A stretch of 64,000 nt of DNA from Pseudomonas sp. Leaf48 (GTDB lineage: Bacteria > Pseudomonadota > Gammaproteobacteria > Pseudomonadales > Pseudomonadaceae): NCBI RefSeq assembly GCF_001421885.1, contig NZ_LMLH01000012.1, forward strand, positions 271,905 to 335,904. The letters are read 5' to 3'. Below are positions 1 through 8,409 of this stretch, one piece after another. A program made the translations under genes and the position numbers. Position 1 is the first letter of the stretch. Every line of letters begins with the position of its first letter. The notes beneath the pieces are model-generated. The model was not told the DNA's origin. It did no database searches and saw only the letters and a list, made by a program, of their open reading frames with translations.

Positions 1-331
1 CGTCTTCGCTGAGGTCACTGACCAGCGCCAGCACGCGCTTGGCTACCGCCAGGCCGGCGGCATCGGGAACCGGATGCGCGGCTTCGACCACTTCGATTTT
101 TTCGCAGCAAGCGCCGTGACCGTAGCGGGTGACTACCAGCCCTGTGACTTCGCCCTGCCAGCAGCGCTCGACCACCTGGGCCATGGCGGCCGCGGCCTTG
201 CCGGCACCGATGACGATCACGCGACCACTGCGGTCCTTGGGCAGATGAGCTTCGAGGACATGTTGCGGATGCGCCGCGTCGATGGCTGTAGCGAACAGTT
301 CGCGTAGCAATTGTTGTGGTTCGACCGACAT
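1..331 (-). CDS. ttuD: Glycerate 2-kinase (TtuD/MOFRL family), 5' part only
   Basis: The N-terminal 110 residues are in the window and the rest lies beyond position 1. Reading the minus strand from the ATG at 329-331 gives MSVEPQQLLRELFATAIDAA followed by RVIVIGAGKAAAAMAQ, the glycine-rich start of the TtuD/GckA glycerate kinase fold. A second recognisable stretch is EAAHPVPDAAGL. The family phosphorylates D-glycerate to 2-phosphoglycerate; older annotations call it hydroxypyruvate reductase. It lies downstream of glxR, hyi and gcl on the same strand, so it would take the glycerate made by those enzymes into glycolysis. A REP pair separates it from glxR. The family call is firm; the substrate rests on context. 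Confidence 0.85.
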   Translation of the reverse strand, partial: MSVEPQQLLRELFATAIDAAHPQHVLEAHLPKDRSGRVIVIGAGKAAAAMAQVVERCWQGEVTGLVVTRYGHGACCEKIEVVEAAHPVPDAAGLAVAKRVLALVSDLSED

Positions 332-377
332 GGCGGGCTCCCGGAATTCTTGTTATTGGAAGGGCACTCGATCCAGT

Positions 378-465
378 ATGGGAGCGGGCTTGCTCGCGAA
401 GGCGGGGTATCAGTCAGCATTGATATCGACTGACACTCCCTCTTCGCGAGCAAGCCCGCTCCCAC
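378..465. repeat. REP pair (type A), inverted
   Basis: Two copies of the core GGGAGCGGGCTTGCTCGCGA face each other, at 378-400 and 442-465, with about 41 bp between them. The arrangement is that of a REPIN (paired REP hairpin). It occupies the gap between glxR and ttuD on the minus strand, where the transcript could fold into a long hairpin. Confidence 0.9.
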
Positions 466-483
466 ATTGGGGGGCGGCAGGGC

Positions 484-1377
484 TTACTTCTTGTCGCGAA
501 TCGAGAAGTTCGCCATGTGCTCCAGGCCTTTGATCAGCGCCGAGTGGTCCCAGTTGCTGCCACCGATGGCCGCGCAGGTGCTGAACACTTGCTGGGCGTT
601 GGCGGTGTTCGGCAGGTTGATATTCAGCTCCTTGGCGCCTTGCAGGGCCAGGTTCAGGTCCTTCTGGTGCAGGCTGATGCGGAAGCCTGGATCGAAGGTG
701 CCCTTGATCATGCGCTCGCCGTGTACTTCAAGGATCTTCGACGAAGCGAACCCGCCCATCAGTGCTTCACGCACCTTGGCTGGATCGGCACCGTTTTTCG
801 AAGCGAACAGCAGGGCTTCGGCCACGGCCTGGATGTTCAGGGCGACGATGATCTGGTTCGCGACTTTCGCGGTTTGACCGTCGCCGTTGCCACCGACCAG
901 GGTGATGTTCTTGCCCATGGCCTGGAACAGTGGCAGGGCGCGTTCGAAGGCGTCGGCATCGCCACCGACCATGATGCTCAGGGTCGCGGCCTTGGCGCCG
1001 ACTTCACCGCCGGATACCGGGGCGTCGAGGTATTGCGCGCCTTTTTCGTTGATCTTCGCGGCGAAGGCCTTGGTGGCGGTCGGCGAGATCGAGCTCATGT
1101 CGATCACCACCTTGCCTTTGCCAACGCCGGCAGCGATGCCGTCTGCGCGAAACAGCACGTCATCGACCTGCGGGGTATCCGGGACCATGACGATGATGAA
1201 TTCGGCTTCCTGGGCGACTTCTTTCGGGTTCGCCAGGGCAATGGCGCCAGCGGCGACCAGGTCTGCCGGGGCAGCGTCGTGGTGTGCCGACAGGAACAGG
1301 CTGTGACCGGCTTTCTGCAGGTTCGCCGCCATTGGGTGGCCCATGATGCCGGTGCCGATAAATCCGATTTTAGCCAT
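484..1377 (-). CDS. glxR: Tartronate semialdehyde reductase (2-hydroxy-3-oxopropionate reductase)
   Basis: This 297-residue protein belongs to the 3-hydroxyisobutyrate dehydrogenase family. It reduces tartronate semialdehyde, the product of Gcl, to D-glycerate using NAD(P)H. The N-terminal Rossmann motif GFIGTGIMG is at residues 5-13, the substrate loop DAPVSGG at 118-124, and the catalytic lysine is K171 in GQTAKVAN. The ATG at 1375-1377 is preceded by AAGAGGAT; an in-frame extension to 1413 lacks family similarity. Downstream of hyi and gcl on the same strand, it is part of the glyoxylate-to-glycerate route. garR is the name of the equivalent E. coli enzyme. Confidence 0.93.
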   Translation of the reverse strand: MAKIGFIGTGIMGHPMAANLQKAGHSLFLSAHHDAAPADLVAAGAIALANPKEVAQEAEFIIVMVPDTPQVDDVLFRADGIAAGVGKGKVVIDMSSISPTATKAFAAKINEKGAQYLDAPVSGGEVGAKAATLSIMVGGDADAFERALPLFQAMGKNITLVGGNGDGQTAKVANQIIVALNIQAVAEALLFASKNGADPAKVREALMGGFASSKILEVHGERMIKGTFDPGFRISLHQKDLNLALQGAKELNINLPNTANAQQVFSTCAAIGGSNWDHSALIKGLEHMANFSIRDKK

Positions 1378-1430
1378 GAGAAAATCCTCTTGTTTTTGTG
1401 TAGCTCCTGGCACTTGGCCGGTGAGCTCTT

Positions 1431-1560
1431 TGTGGCGAGGGGGCTTGCCCCCGTTGGGTCGCGAAGCGGCCCCAATGTATTTACGCAGTCAGTCAGATAG
1501 AACGCATTTGCTGGTTATACGACTGCTTCGCGGTCGAACGGGGGCAAGCCCCTCGCCACA
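1431..1560. repeat. REP pair (type B), inverted
   Basis: The outer arms carry TGGCGAGGGGGCTTGCCCCC and its complement, at about 1431-1453 and 1538-1560. Inner arms with GGTCGCGAAGC / GCTTCGCGGTC-type complementarity extend the hairpin. This REP type differs from the GGGAGCGGGCTTGCTCGCGA type. It fills most of the glxR-hyi gap. Similar pairs occur at 24859-24991 and 26699-26797. Confidence 0.88.
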
Positions 1561-1576
1561 AAAGCGCTTCTGACAA

Positions 1577-2359
1577 TCAGATTGCGTTATGGGTTTTCAG
1601 CCAGCCCAGGCCCGCTTCCGTAGTCGTCAGCGGCTTGTATTCGCAGCCGACCCAACCCTGGTACCCGATGCGGTCCAGGTGTTCGAACAGGAAGCGGTAG
1701 TTGATTTCTCCGGTGCCAGGTTCGTTGCGCCCCGGGTTGTCTGCGAGCTGCACATGGTTGATCTCGCCCAGGTGCGATTGCAGGGTGCGAGCCAGGTCGC
1801 CTTCCATGATTTGCATGTGATAGATGTCGTATTGCAGGAACAGATTGGCGCTGCCGACCTGCTCGCGAATCGACAGGGCTTGGGCCGTGTTGTTCAGGTA
1901 GAAGCCTGGAATGTCACGGGTGTTGATCGCTTCCATCACCAGTTTGATACCTGCTGCTTGCAGCTTGTCGGCTGCGTACTTGAGGTTGGCGACGAAGGTA
2001 TTTTCCACGGTGGCATCGTCAACGCCTTGTGGGCGGATGCCGGCCAGGCAGTTGACCTGGGTATTGCCCAGCACTTGCGCGTAGGCGATCGCCAGATCGA
2101 CACCGGCGCGGAATTCTTCAACCCGATCCGGCAGGCACGCGATACCGCGCTCGCCCTTGGCCCAGTCACCGGCCGGCAGGTTGAACAACACTTGGGTCAG
2201 GCCGTTGGCGTCGAGCTGGGCCTTGATTTCGGCGGAGCTGAAGTCGTAAGGGAACAGGTATTCGACACCACTGAAGCCGGCCTTGGCGGCCGCTTCGAAA
2301 CGGGCGAGGAAATCCTGTTCTGTGAACAGCATGGACAGGTTGGCTGCGAAACGCGGCAT
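1577..2359 (-). CDS. hyi: Hydroxypyruvate isomerase
   Basis: A 260-residue TIM-barrel protein of the Hyi/xylose isomerase-like family, which interconverts hydroxypyruvate and tartronate semialdehyde. Recognisable parts are the N-terminus MPRFAANLSMLFTE, GVEYLFPYDF, the metal-site region VMEAINTRDIPGFYL, YDIYHMQIMEGD and the C-terminal GCEYKPLTTTEAGL. Length and termini match the family. The ATG is preceded by AGGAGACCATC, a strong ribosome binding site. It lies between gcl and glxR, the usual order in Pseudomonas. A repeat of about 115 bp separates it from gcl. Confidence 0.93.
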   Translation of the reverse strand: MPRFAANLSMLFTEQDFLARFEAAAKAGFSGVEYLFPYDFSSAEIKAQLDANGLTQVLFNLPAGDWAKGERGIACLPDRVEEFRAGVDLAIAYAQVLGNTQVNCLAGIRPQGVDDATVENTFVANLKYAADKLQAAGIKLVMEAINTRDIPGFYLNNTAQALSIREQVGSANLFLQYDIYHMQIMEGDLARTLQSHLGEINHVQLADNPGRNEPGTGEINYRFLFEHLDRIGYQGWVGCEYKPLTTTEAGLGWLKTHNAI

Positions 2360-2413
2360 GATGGTCTCCTGAAACAGATTTGATACGGGTAGGTCTGACT
2401 AAACGCAATCAGT

Positions 2414-2526
2414 CCCCTCTCCCTGGGGAGAGGGTTAGGGTGAGGGGGAATCTTGAGTCTGATCCCGATCCTGCGAACACCGCAAAACCTTTCCCTCACC
2501 CCAGCCCTCTCCCGGAGGGAGAGGGA
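2414..2526. repeat. Inverted repeat rich in CCCTCTCCC/GGGAGAGGG
   Basis: Left arm 2414-2448 (CCCTCTCCCTGGGGAGAGGG then TTAGGGTGAGGGG) and right arm 2493-2526 (CCCTCACCCCAGCCCTCTCCC then GGAGGGAGAGGG) are imperfectly complementary, and each arm also folds on itself. The CCCTCACCCTAACCCTCTCCC type is a common dispersed intergenic repeat in proteobacteria. It lies between gcl and hyi. Confidence 0.8.
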
Positions 2527-2537
2527 GCCAGATCGAG

Positions 2538-4313
2538 TCAATCAAGCATCGAAATCGCAGTCGGTGCGTCGTTGCCGACCAGCGCCAGGTCTTCGAATTC
2601 GTTGACGGCGTTGATCTCGGTACCCATGGAAATGTTGGTCACACGCTCCAGAATAATCTCGACGATCACCGGCACCTTGAACTCTTCGATCAGCTCCTGG
2701 GCCCTGCGCAGTGCCGGCTGGATCTGGGCCGGTTCGAACACACGCAGTGCCTTGCAACCGAGGCCCTCGGCAACCGCGACGTGGTCGACACCGTAACCGT
2801 TGAGTTCCGGCGCGTTCAGGTTATCGAAGGACAACTGCACGCAGTAGTCCATGTCGAAACCGCGCTGCGACTGACGGATCAGCCCCAGGTACGAGTTGTT
2901 TACCACAACATGAATGTAGGGCAGCTTGAATTGCGCGCCCACCGCCAGTTCTTCGATCATGAACTGGAAATCATAGTCGCCCGACAGCGCGACAACCTTG
3001 CGGTTCGGGTCAGCCTTGACCACACCCAGCGCTGCCGGAATGGTCCAGCCCAGGGGACCGGCCTGGCCGCAGTTGATCCAGTGACGCGGCTTGTAGACGT
3101 GCAGGAACTGCGCGCCGGCAATCTGCGACAGACCGATGGTGCTGACGTAGCAAGTGTCTTTGCCAAACACCTGGTTCATCTCTTCGTAAACGCGCTGCGG
3201 TTTGACCGGTACGTTGTCGAAGTGGGTCTTGCGCTGCAGGCTGGCTTTGCGCTGCTGGCAGTCTTGCAGCCAGGCGCTGCGGTTTTTCAGCTTGCCGGCG
3301 GCTTGCCATTCGCGAGCGACTTCGATGAACACGGTCAGCGCGGCAGCGGCGTCGGAGACGATGCCCAGGTCCGGAGTGAATACACGGCCGATCTGGGTGC
3401 CTTCAATGTCGACGTGAATGAACTTGCGGCCTTCGGTGTACACGTCTACCGAGCCCGTGTGGCGGTTGGCCCAACGGTTACCGATACCCAGCACCACGTC
3501 GGACTTGAGCATGGTTGCGTTGCCGTAGCGGTGCGAAGTCTGCAGGCCGACCATGCCAACCATTAGCGGGTGATCGTCCGGGATGGTGCCCCAGCCCATC
3601 AGGGTCGGGATGACCGGAATACCGGTCAGCTCGGCGAACTCCACCAGCAACTCACTGGCGTCGGCATTGATGATGCCACCACCCGCTACCAGCAATGGAC
3701 GCTCAGCCTGATCGAGCAGGGCCAAAGCTTTCTCGATCTGAACGCGGCTGGCGGTTGGCTTGGCCAGCGGCAATGGCTGGTAAGCGTCAATGTCGAATTC
3801 GATCTCGGCCATCTGCACGTCGAACGGCAGGTCGATCAGCACCGGGCCTGGACGGCCAGAGCGCATTTCATAGAAGGCTTTCTGGAACGCGTAAGGCACC
3901 TGGCCAGGTTCCAGAACGGTGGTTGCCCACTTGGTGACTGGCTTGACGATGCTGGTGATATCGACAGCCTGGAAATCTTCCTTGTGCATACGGGCGCGGG
4001 GTGCTTGCCCGGTAATGCAGAGGATCGGGATCGAGTCGGCCGAGGCGCTGTAGAGCCCGGTGACCATGTCGGTGCCGGCCGGGCCGGAAGTACCGATGCA
4101 CACGCCGATGTTGCCGGCCTTGGTGCGGGTGTAACCCTCGGCCATGTGCGACGCGCCTTCAACGTGGCGAGCGAGGACGTGATCGATGCCACCGACCTTT
4201 TGCAGGGCGGAGTACAGCGGGTTGATGGCGGCACCCGGGATGCCAAAAGCGGTATCAACCCCTTCACGGCGCATCACCAGAACGGCGGCTTCGATTGCTC
4301 TCATTTTGCTCAT
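2538..4313 (-). CDS. gcl: Glyoxylate carboligase (tartronate-semialdehyde synthase)
   Basis: A 591-residue ThDP- and FAD-dependent enzyme that condenses two glyoxylates into tartronate semialdehyde and CO2. The diagnostic point is residue V51 in [13 protein letters not shown]: related acetolactate synthases have glutamate there (RHE), and glyoxylate carboligase is known for valine. The ThDP motif [12 protein letters not shown]...VVVNN is intact. The ATG at 4311-4313 matches the family N-terminus [10 protein letters not shown]; an in-frame extension to 4349 would run into the operator region. It is first in the minus-strand glycerate cluster and divergent from the GlcG-like gene. Confidence 0.96.
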   Translation of the reverse strand: MSKMRAIEAAVLVMRREGVDTAFGIPGAAINPLYSALQKVGGIDHVLARHVEGASHMAEGYTRTKAGNIGVCIGTSGPAGTDMVTGLYSASADSIPILCITGQAPRARMHKEDFQAVDITSIVKPVTKWATTVLEPGQVPYAFQKAFYEMRSGRPGPVLIDLPFDVQMAEIEFDIDAYQPLPLAKPTASRVQIEKALALLDQAERPLLVAGGGIINADASELLVEFAELTGIPVIPTLMGWGTIPDDHPLMVGMVGLQTSHRYGNATMLKSDVVLGIGNRWANRHTGSVDVYTEGRKFIHVDIEGTQIGRVFTPDLGIVSDAAAALTVFIEVAREWQAAGKLKNRSAWLQDCQQRKASLQRKTHFDNVPVKPQRVYEEMNQVFGKDTCYVSTIGLSQIAGAQFLHVYKPRHWINCGQAGPLGWTIPAALGVVKADPNRKVVALSGDYDFQFMIEELAVGAQFKLPYIHVVVNNSYLGLIRQSQRGFDMDYCVQLSFDNLNAPELNGYGVDHVAVAEGLGCKALRVFEPAQIQPALRRAQELIEEFKVPVIVEIILERVTNISMGTEINAVNEFEDLALVGNDAPTAISMLD

Positions 4314-4339
4314 GGTTTTGTGCCTCTTACGTTTTGTAA

Positions 4340-4349
4340 TTGTATACAA
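4340..4349. promoter_or_regulatory. TTGTATACAA palindrome (candidate operator 1)
   Basis: A perfect 10-bp palindrome, 27 bp upstream of the gcl start codon. An identical copy lies at 4478-4487. The dyad has the form bound by many GntR/FadR-type repressors. In P. putida a GntR-type repressor, GclR, is known to control gcl; that it binds here is inference. Confidence 0.55.
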
Positions 4350-4477
4350 GTGGCTTTGCGCAGAGTGTATTCACGGCGGACGGCGCAGGTCAATCCATTT
4401 TCTCAAGCGCTCGTTTCATTTGTCTGAAGCCCAATCTACTGTGGCTTTTCGTCGCATGTGGCGCTTTTCGAGAATTA

Positions 4478-4487
4478 TTGTATACAA
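4478..4487. promoter_or_regulatory. TTGTATACAA palindrome (candidate operator 2)
   Basis: Second perfect copy, 138 bp from the first (start to start), in an AT-rich stretch about 94 bp upstream of the GlcG-like gene. The two copies flank the divergent promoter region, which would allow one repressor to control both directions or to loop the DNA. Confidence 0.55.
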
Positions 4488-4580
4488 AAAAATAACTCAT
4501 TGTGTTCTATTTGTTGCATCTGGCTGCGGCACAAACGCGCAGCCCACTGGCTTTCCGAAAAACAAAATGAGGACGGCACC

Positions 4581-5021
4581 ATGAGCGCTTTAACCTTGAA
4601 AGTTGCAGTCAACCTGGTCAATGAGGCCATCTCTGCAGGGCGGGCCATTTCAGCGGCACCCCTGACCATCGCGGTGCTCGATGCCGGTGGGCACTTGGTC
4701 ACCCTGCAACGCGAAGACGGCGCAAGCCTGCTGCGCCCGCACGTCGCCATCGGCAAAGCCTGGGGGGCCATCGCATTAGGCAAAGGCTCGCGCCTGCTGG
4801 CGCTGGATGCGCAGCAACGCCCGGCGTTTATTGCCGCGCTGAACAGCCTGGGGCAGGGCAGCGTTGTACCGGCACCGGGTGGTGTGCTGATTCGCGACCA
4901 GGCCGGGAGTGTGCTGGGAGCGGTGGGGATCAGCGGGGATTTGTCGGATGTTGATGAGCAGTGTGCGATCACTGCGATCGAGGCGTTGGGGTTGAGGGCG
5001 GATGCGGGGGTTGCGGCTTGA
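4581..5021 (+). CDS. GlcG/HbpS-like protein (DUF336 family)
   Basis: A 146-residue single-domain protein of the GlcG/HbpS family. Family features visible are the start LTLKVAVNLVNEAISAGRAI, the core LTIAVLDAGGHLVTLQREDGASL, and PAPGGVLIRDQAGSVLGAVGISG near the C-terminus. Some members bind haem (HbpS); others are co-located with glycolate or glyoxylate genes without a defined reaction. The ATG at 4581 follows ATGAGGACGGCACC, a good ribosome binding site; upstream in-frame starts fall in the promoter. Divergence from gcl across paired palindromes suggests co-regulation. The biochemical role is not known. Confidence 0.85.
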   Translation: MSALTLKVAVNLVNEAISAGRAISAAPLTIAVLDAGGHLVTLQREDGASLLRPHVAIGKAWGAIALGKGSRLLALDAQQRPAFIAALNSLGQGSVVPAPGGVLIRDQAGSVLGAVGISGDLSDVDEQCAITAIEALGLRADAGVAA

Positions 5022-5044
5022 TTGATGGGTGACTGATTTGCAGC

Positions 5045-5139
5045 CTTCGCGAGCAAGCCCGCTCCCACATGGGATCGTCGGTGGACGAAAATTCTGTTAA
5101 CACCACAAGTCCCCTGTGGGAGTGGGCTTGCTCGCGAAG
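5045..5139. repeat. REP pair (type A) upstream of the RAYT gene
   Basis: Inverted copies of the GGGAGCGGGCTTGCTCGCGA type at 5045-5070 and 5113-5139; the right copy has GTGGG in place of GCGGG. This pair is on the 5' side of the transposase gene at 5237, and a matching pair is on the 3' side at 5716-5790. Confidence 0.9.
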
Positions 5140-5236
5140 ACAATCTCCCAGTCACATCCAGCTAAAAGTCTGCCCTGCAACTCTGAGTGCGCTGATCTAG
5201 CCTTCCCATGATTTCAACATGGGAGAGGGCAAGGGA

Positions 5237-5695
5237 ATGCCTGAATTGTCAGCGTCGCATCGTCTACGTATCGGCCGCTATGCCGAACAAAACCGCATCT
5301 ACCTTCTGACTGCCAATACTTTGAAACGGGAACCTGTCTTCAGGGATTACACCCTTGGCAGGCTGGTCGTTCAGCAATTCAAGCAAGCACAGGACGATGG
5401 CTTCGCCGATTCATTGGCCTGGGTGGTCATGCCCGATCATTTTCATTGGTTGATTCAATTGAACAAGGGCTCATTGGGGCAACTGATGTGCCAGGCGAAA
5501 TCCTTGAGTACCCGAGCAATCAATGCGGCAACCGGCAGAGCAGGTAGCCTCTGGCAACAGGGATTTCATGATCATGCGCTTCGCAAGGAAGAGGATCTGG
5601 TCAAACTTGCTCGCTACGTAGTGGCCAATCCGCTGAGGGCGGGATTAGTCGAAAAGCTTGGCGACTATCCGTTGTGGGATGCGATCTGGGTTTGA
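5237..5695 (+). CDS. REP-associated tyrosine transposase (RAYT, Y1/HUH family)
   Basis: A 152-residue protein of the RAYT (TnpA-REP) group, single-strand HUH nucleases thought to mobilise REP sequences. The metal-binding HUH motif is PDHFHW (H68, H70). The catalytic tyrosine is probably Y127 in LARYVVANPLRAGL, and SLWQQGFHDHALR is a typical RAYT stretch. The start at 5237 follows GAGAGGGCAAGGGA; an ATG at 5219 would add six residues. The frame is intact with no sign of decay. REP pairs flank it at 5045-5139 and 5716-5790, the standard arrangement for these genes. It encodes no passenger functions. Confidence 0.92.
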   Translation: MPELSASHRLRIGRYAEQNRIYLLTANTLKREPVFRDYTLGRLVVQQFKQAQDDGFADSLAWVVMPDHFHWLIQLNKGSLGQLMCQAKSLSTRAINAATGRAGSLWQQGFHDHALRKEEDLVKLARYVVANPLRAGLVEKLGDYPLWDAIWV

Positions 5696-5715
5696 CCGGG
5701 GACCGAGTTGCCCCA

Positions 5716-5790
5716 TTCGCGAGCAAGCCCGCTCCCACATTTGATCTGCGTCAAACACAAACCCAATTTGGGAGTGGGCTTGCTGGCGAA
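5716..5790. repeat. REP pair (type A) downstream of the RAYT gene
   Basis: Inverted copies at 5716-5740 and about 5768-5790. The right copy reads GGGAGTGGGCTTGCTGGCGA, two changes from the consensus core. It starts 20 bp after the RAYT stop codon and ends 19 bp before the tetR-like gene on the opposite strand. Confidence 0.88.
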
Positions 5791-5808
5791 TGGCCGCGCC
5801 GCGGTGCA

Positions 5809-6414
5809 TCAGTCCGGCTCGCACCCCTTGAGCACCAACCGGATGATCGTCTGCGCGGCCGCCTCGTAATCCTCTTCATCCAGCCGGGCCTTGCCGGTGA
5901 TGGCGCTGATCTGCCAATCGAAGTCGGCGTAGGTCTGGGTCGCAGCCCAGATGCTGAACATCAGGTGGTTGGGGTCGATCGGGGCGATCTGGCCGCGGTC
6001 GATCCAGGTCTGGATGCAGTCGATGTTGTGTCTGGCCTGGCCATTCAGTTGCTCGACCAGGTCGGCACTCAAGTGCGGTGCACCGTGCATGATTTCACTG
6101 GCGAACACTTTGGAGGCGAAGGGCAGGTCGCGGGAAATGCGGATTTTCGAGCGGATGTAGCCGCTGAGCACTTCGCTGGGCTCACCGTCCGGATTGAACG
6201 GTGTCGAGGCCTGCAGGATTGGCACGATGATACTTTCCAGGACCTCGCGATAGAGGTTTTCCTTGGATTTGAAGTAGTAGTAGACGTTCGGCTTGGGCAA
6301 TCCCGCCTTGGCGGCGATGTCGCTGGTTTTGGTCGCAGCGAAGCCTTTGTCGGCAAATTCTTCACTGGCGGCACGCAGGATCAGTTGTTTGTTGCGCTCG
6401 CGGATAGTGCTCAT
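5809..6414 (-). CDS. TetR family regulator (RutR-like C-terminal domain)
   Basis: A 201-residue regulator. The N-terminal helix-turn-helix domain contains LILRAASEEFADKGFAATKTSDIAAKAGLPKPNVYYYF, a textbook TetR signature; the C-terminal part (IDRGQIAPIDPNHLMFSIWAATQTYADF) resembles the RutR/YcdC subgroup, whose known member senses uracil. The ATG at 6412-6414 gives the usual N-terminus MSTIRERNKQL; another in-frame start is at 6453. It is convergent with the RAYT gene and divergent from the DUF808 gene. Its closeness to the gcl cluster hints at control of purine, pyrimidine or glyoxylate catabolism, but no target site was identified. Confidence 0.88.
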   Translation of the reverse strand: MSTIRERNKQLILRAASEEFADKGFAATKTSDIAAKAGLPKPNVYYYFKSKENLYREVLESIIVPILQASTPFNPDGEPSEVLSGYIRSKIRISRDLPFASKVFASEIMHGAPHLSADLVEQLNGQARHNIDCIQTWIDRGQIAPIDPNHLMFSIWAATQTYADFDWQISAITGKARLDEEDYEAAAQTIIRLVLKGCEPD

Positions 6415-6548
6415 AAACCGGGTGATTCCTTGCCTGCTCTGGCGGTTGCGCATGGTATCACCGGCCTCGCGCAGCGCTCAAGAATGCGCCACGCGCCGTT
6501 GTGTCGCGCTATGCTGCACGGCAATCATTCAAGAAGGAAACCCGATCC

Positions 6549-7463
6549 ATGGCTGGAAGCAGTTTGCTGGTGCTGATCGATGACATCGCCGCTGTACTGG
6601 ACGATGTGGCGTTGATGACCAAAATGGCCGCCAAGAAGACCGCCGGTGTCCTCGGTGACGACCTGGCGCTCAATGCCCAGCAGGTCAGCGGCGTGCGTGC
6701 CGAGCGGGAAATCCCGGTGGTCTGGGCGGTCGCCAAGGGTTCTTTTATCAACAAACTGATCCTGGTGCCGTCGGCATTGGCCATCAGCGCGTTCGTTCCC
6801 TGGCTTGTCACTCCGTTGCTGATGGTTGGCGGCGCTTATCTGTGTTTCGAGGGTTTCGAGAAACTCGCCCACAAGTTCCTGCACAGCAAGGTTGAAGACG
6901 CAGTCGAGCATGCGCAATTGGTCGAGGCCGTGGCCGACCCTGCCACTGATCTGGTGGCGTTCGAGAAGGACAAGATCAAGGGGGCGATCCGCACCGACTT
7001 TATCCTTTCGGCGGAAATCATCGCCATCACCCTCGGTACCGTGGCTGATGCGCCGTTGACCCAGCAAGTCATCGTGCTGTCGGGTATCGCCATTGTCATG
7101 ACCATCGGCGTCTATGGCCTGGTCGCCGGCATCGTCAAGCTCGATGACCTGGGCCTGTGGCTGACGCAAAAACCCGGGCGGATGGCCAAAGGCATTGGCG
7201 CCGCGATTCTGCGCGCGGCACCCTACATGATGAAAAGCCTGTCGGTGATCGGCACGGCGGCGATGTTTCTGGTGGGTGGCGGGATTCTCACTCACGGCGT
7301 GCCGGTGGTGCATCACTGGATCGAGAGTGTCAGCGCGGCGGCAGGTGGTGGAGGATTTATCGTGCCGGTGCTGCTCAATGCGGTGGCGGGGATTGTGGCG
7401 GGGGCAGTGGTGCTGGCAGGGGTGATGCTCACCAGCAAAATATGGAAAACGCTCAAAGGCTGA
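6549..7463 (+). CDS. DUF808 family inner membrane protein (YedI-like)
   Basis: A 304-residue protein of the DUF808/YedI family. The N-terminus [23 protein letters not shown], followed by [22 protein letters not shown], is diagnostic. Several hydrophobic segments follow (for example [27 protein letters not shown] and a glycine/alanine-rich C-terminal pair), consistent with an inner membrane location. The ATG at 6549 follows AAGGAAACCCGATCC; an in-frame start at 6501 is not supported by the family N-terminus. The function of the family is not established. It stands alone, with a REP pair after it. Confidence 0.9.
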   Translation: MAGSSLLVLIDDIAAVLDDVALMTKMAAKKTAGVLGDDLALNAQQVSGVRAEREIPVVWAVAKGSFINKLILVPSALAISAFVPWLVTPLLMVGGAYLCFEGFEKLAHKFLHSKVEDAVEHAQLVEAVADPATDLVAFEKDKIKGAIRTDFILSAEIIAITLGTVADAPLTQQVIVLSGIAIVMTIGVYGLVAGIVKLDDLGLWLTQKPGRMAKGIGAAILRAAPYMMKSLSVIGTAAMFLVGGGILTHGVPVVHHWIESVSAAAGGGGFIVPVLLNAVAGIVAGAVVLAGVMLTSKIWKTLKG

Positions 7464-7500
7464 AGCCTGGGTCGCCCGTTTATGTACAACACATAAACAA

Positions 7501-7592
7501 CTGTGGGAGCGGGCTTGCTCGCGAATGCGGTGTGTCAGTCAGCATTGATCTTGACTGGTACACCGCATTCGCGAGCAAGCCCGCTCCCACAG
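7501..7592. repeat. REP pair (type A), near-perfect long hairpin
   Basis: The arms at 7501-7532 and 7561-7592 are complementary over about 32 bp (CTGTGGGAGCGGGCTTGCTC onward), the best-matched pair in the window. It sits between two convergent genes, the DUF808 gene and mlaA, so it can act as a bidirectional hairpin at both 3' ends. Confidence 0.92.
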
Positions 7593-7620
7593 GTTCCGAG
7601 GTGTCTTGCGGTCGCCGGTA

Positions 7621-8409
7621 TTACTCGGCGATCTGCAGCTTGCGGGCCTCGGTGTACACGTAACGCACTTTCTCGTATTCGAACGGCGAGTTCATCTGGC
7701 CATAACGGAAGCTGGTCTGGTAGCGCTTGTCGATGCCGCGCAGGATCAAGACTTCCGGATGGTTGGAGCTGACTTCGGAGACGTTGAGGAAGTTGATTGC
7801 CGACTCGGCAGTGAAATCCACTGCCAGGCCGCCTGTATCCCGCAGGTTCGAAGGACCGAAGATCGGCAGTACGAAGTAAGCGCCGCCCGGGACTCCGTAG
7901 AAGCCCAGGGTCTGACCGAAGTCTTCGCTCTGGCGTGGCAGGCCCATGGCAGTGGCCGGATCCCACAGGCCGGCGACGCCGAGGGTGGTGTTAAGCAGCA
8001 GGCGACCGGTAGTTTCCAGTGAGCGCTGGCCCTTGAGTTGCAGCATGCTGTTCAACAGGTTTGGGATATCGCCCAGGTTGTTGAAGAAGTTGCTCACCCC
8101 GGTGCGCAAGAAGCTTGGCGTAATGTAGCGATAGCCATCGACCACTGGCAGGAACACCCATTGGTCAAAGCGGTAGTTGAAGTGGTAAACACGACGGTTC
8201 CACTCCTCCAGCGGGTCGTAGACCGCCAGGGCGTTTAGCGTCGAACGCTCGAACTCGCGTTGGTCCAGGCCCGGGTTGATTTTGAGTTTGCTCAGCGGCT
8301 CTTTGAAGCCATCACTGTCAACCACCACGGGTGCGTTGGCGTTGCTGTTGTCGGCGTTGGCGACACCTGCACAGAGTAACGCTGCGATAACCAGGAGATA
8401 TTTAGCCAC
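7621..8409 (-). CDS. mlaA: MlaA/VacJ outer-membrane lipid asymmetry protein
   Basis: A 262-residue protein of the MlaA (VacJ) family, which removes mislocalised phospholipids from the outer leaflet and passes them to the MlaC shuttle. Family blocks are DPLEEWNRRVYHFNYRFDQWV, NFFNNLGDIPNLLNSMLQLK, RLLLNTTLGVAGLWDPA and EDFGQTLGFYGVPGGAYFVLP. The start codon is GTG (8407-8409). The signal peptide ends LLCAGVANA; the only cysteine sits in ALLC, a poor lipobox, so this copy may be cleaved by signal peptidase I rather than lipidated. It overlaps the upstream hydrolase gene by 8 bp. No mlaBCDEF genes are adjacent. Confidence 0.9.
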   Translation of the reverse strand: MAKYLLVIAALLCAGVANADNSNANAPVVVDSDGFKEPLSKLKINPGLDQREFERSTLNALAVYDPLEEWNRRVYHFNYRFDQWVFLPVVDGYRYITPSFLRTGVSNFFNNLGDIPNLLNSMLQLKGQRSLETTGRLLLNTTLGVAGLWDPATAMGLPRQSEDFGQTLGFYGVPGGAYFVLPIFGPSNLRDTGGLAVDFTAESAINFLNVSEVSSNHPEVLILRGIDKRYQTSFRYGQMNSPFEYEKVRYVYTEARKLQIAE

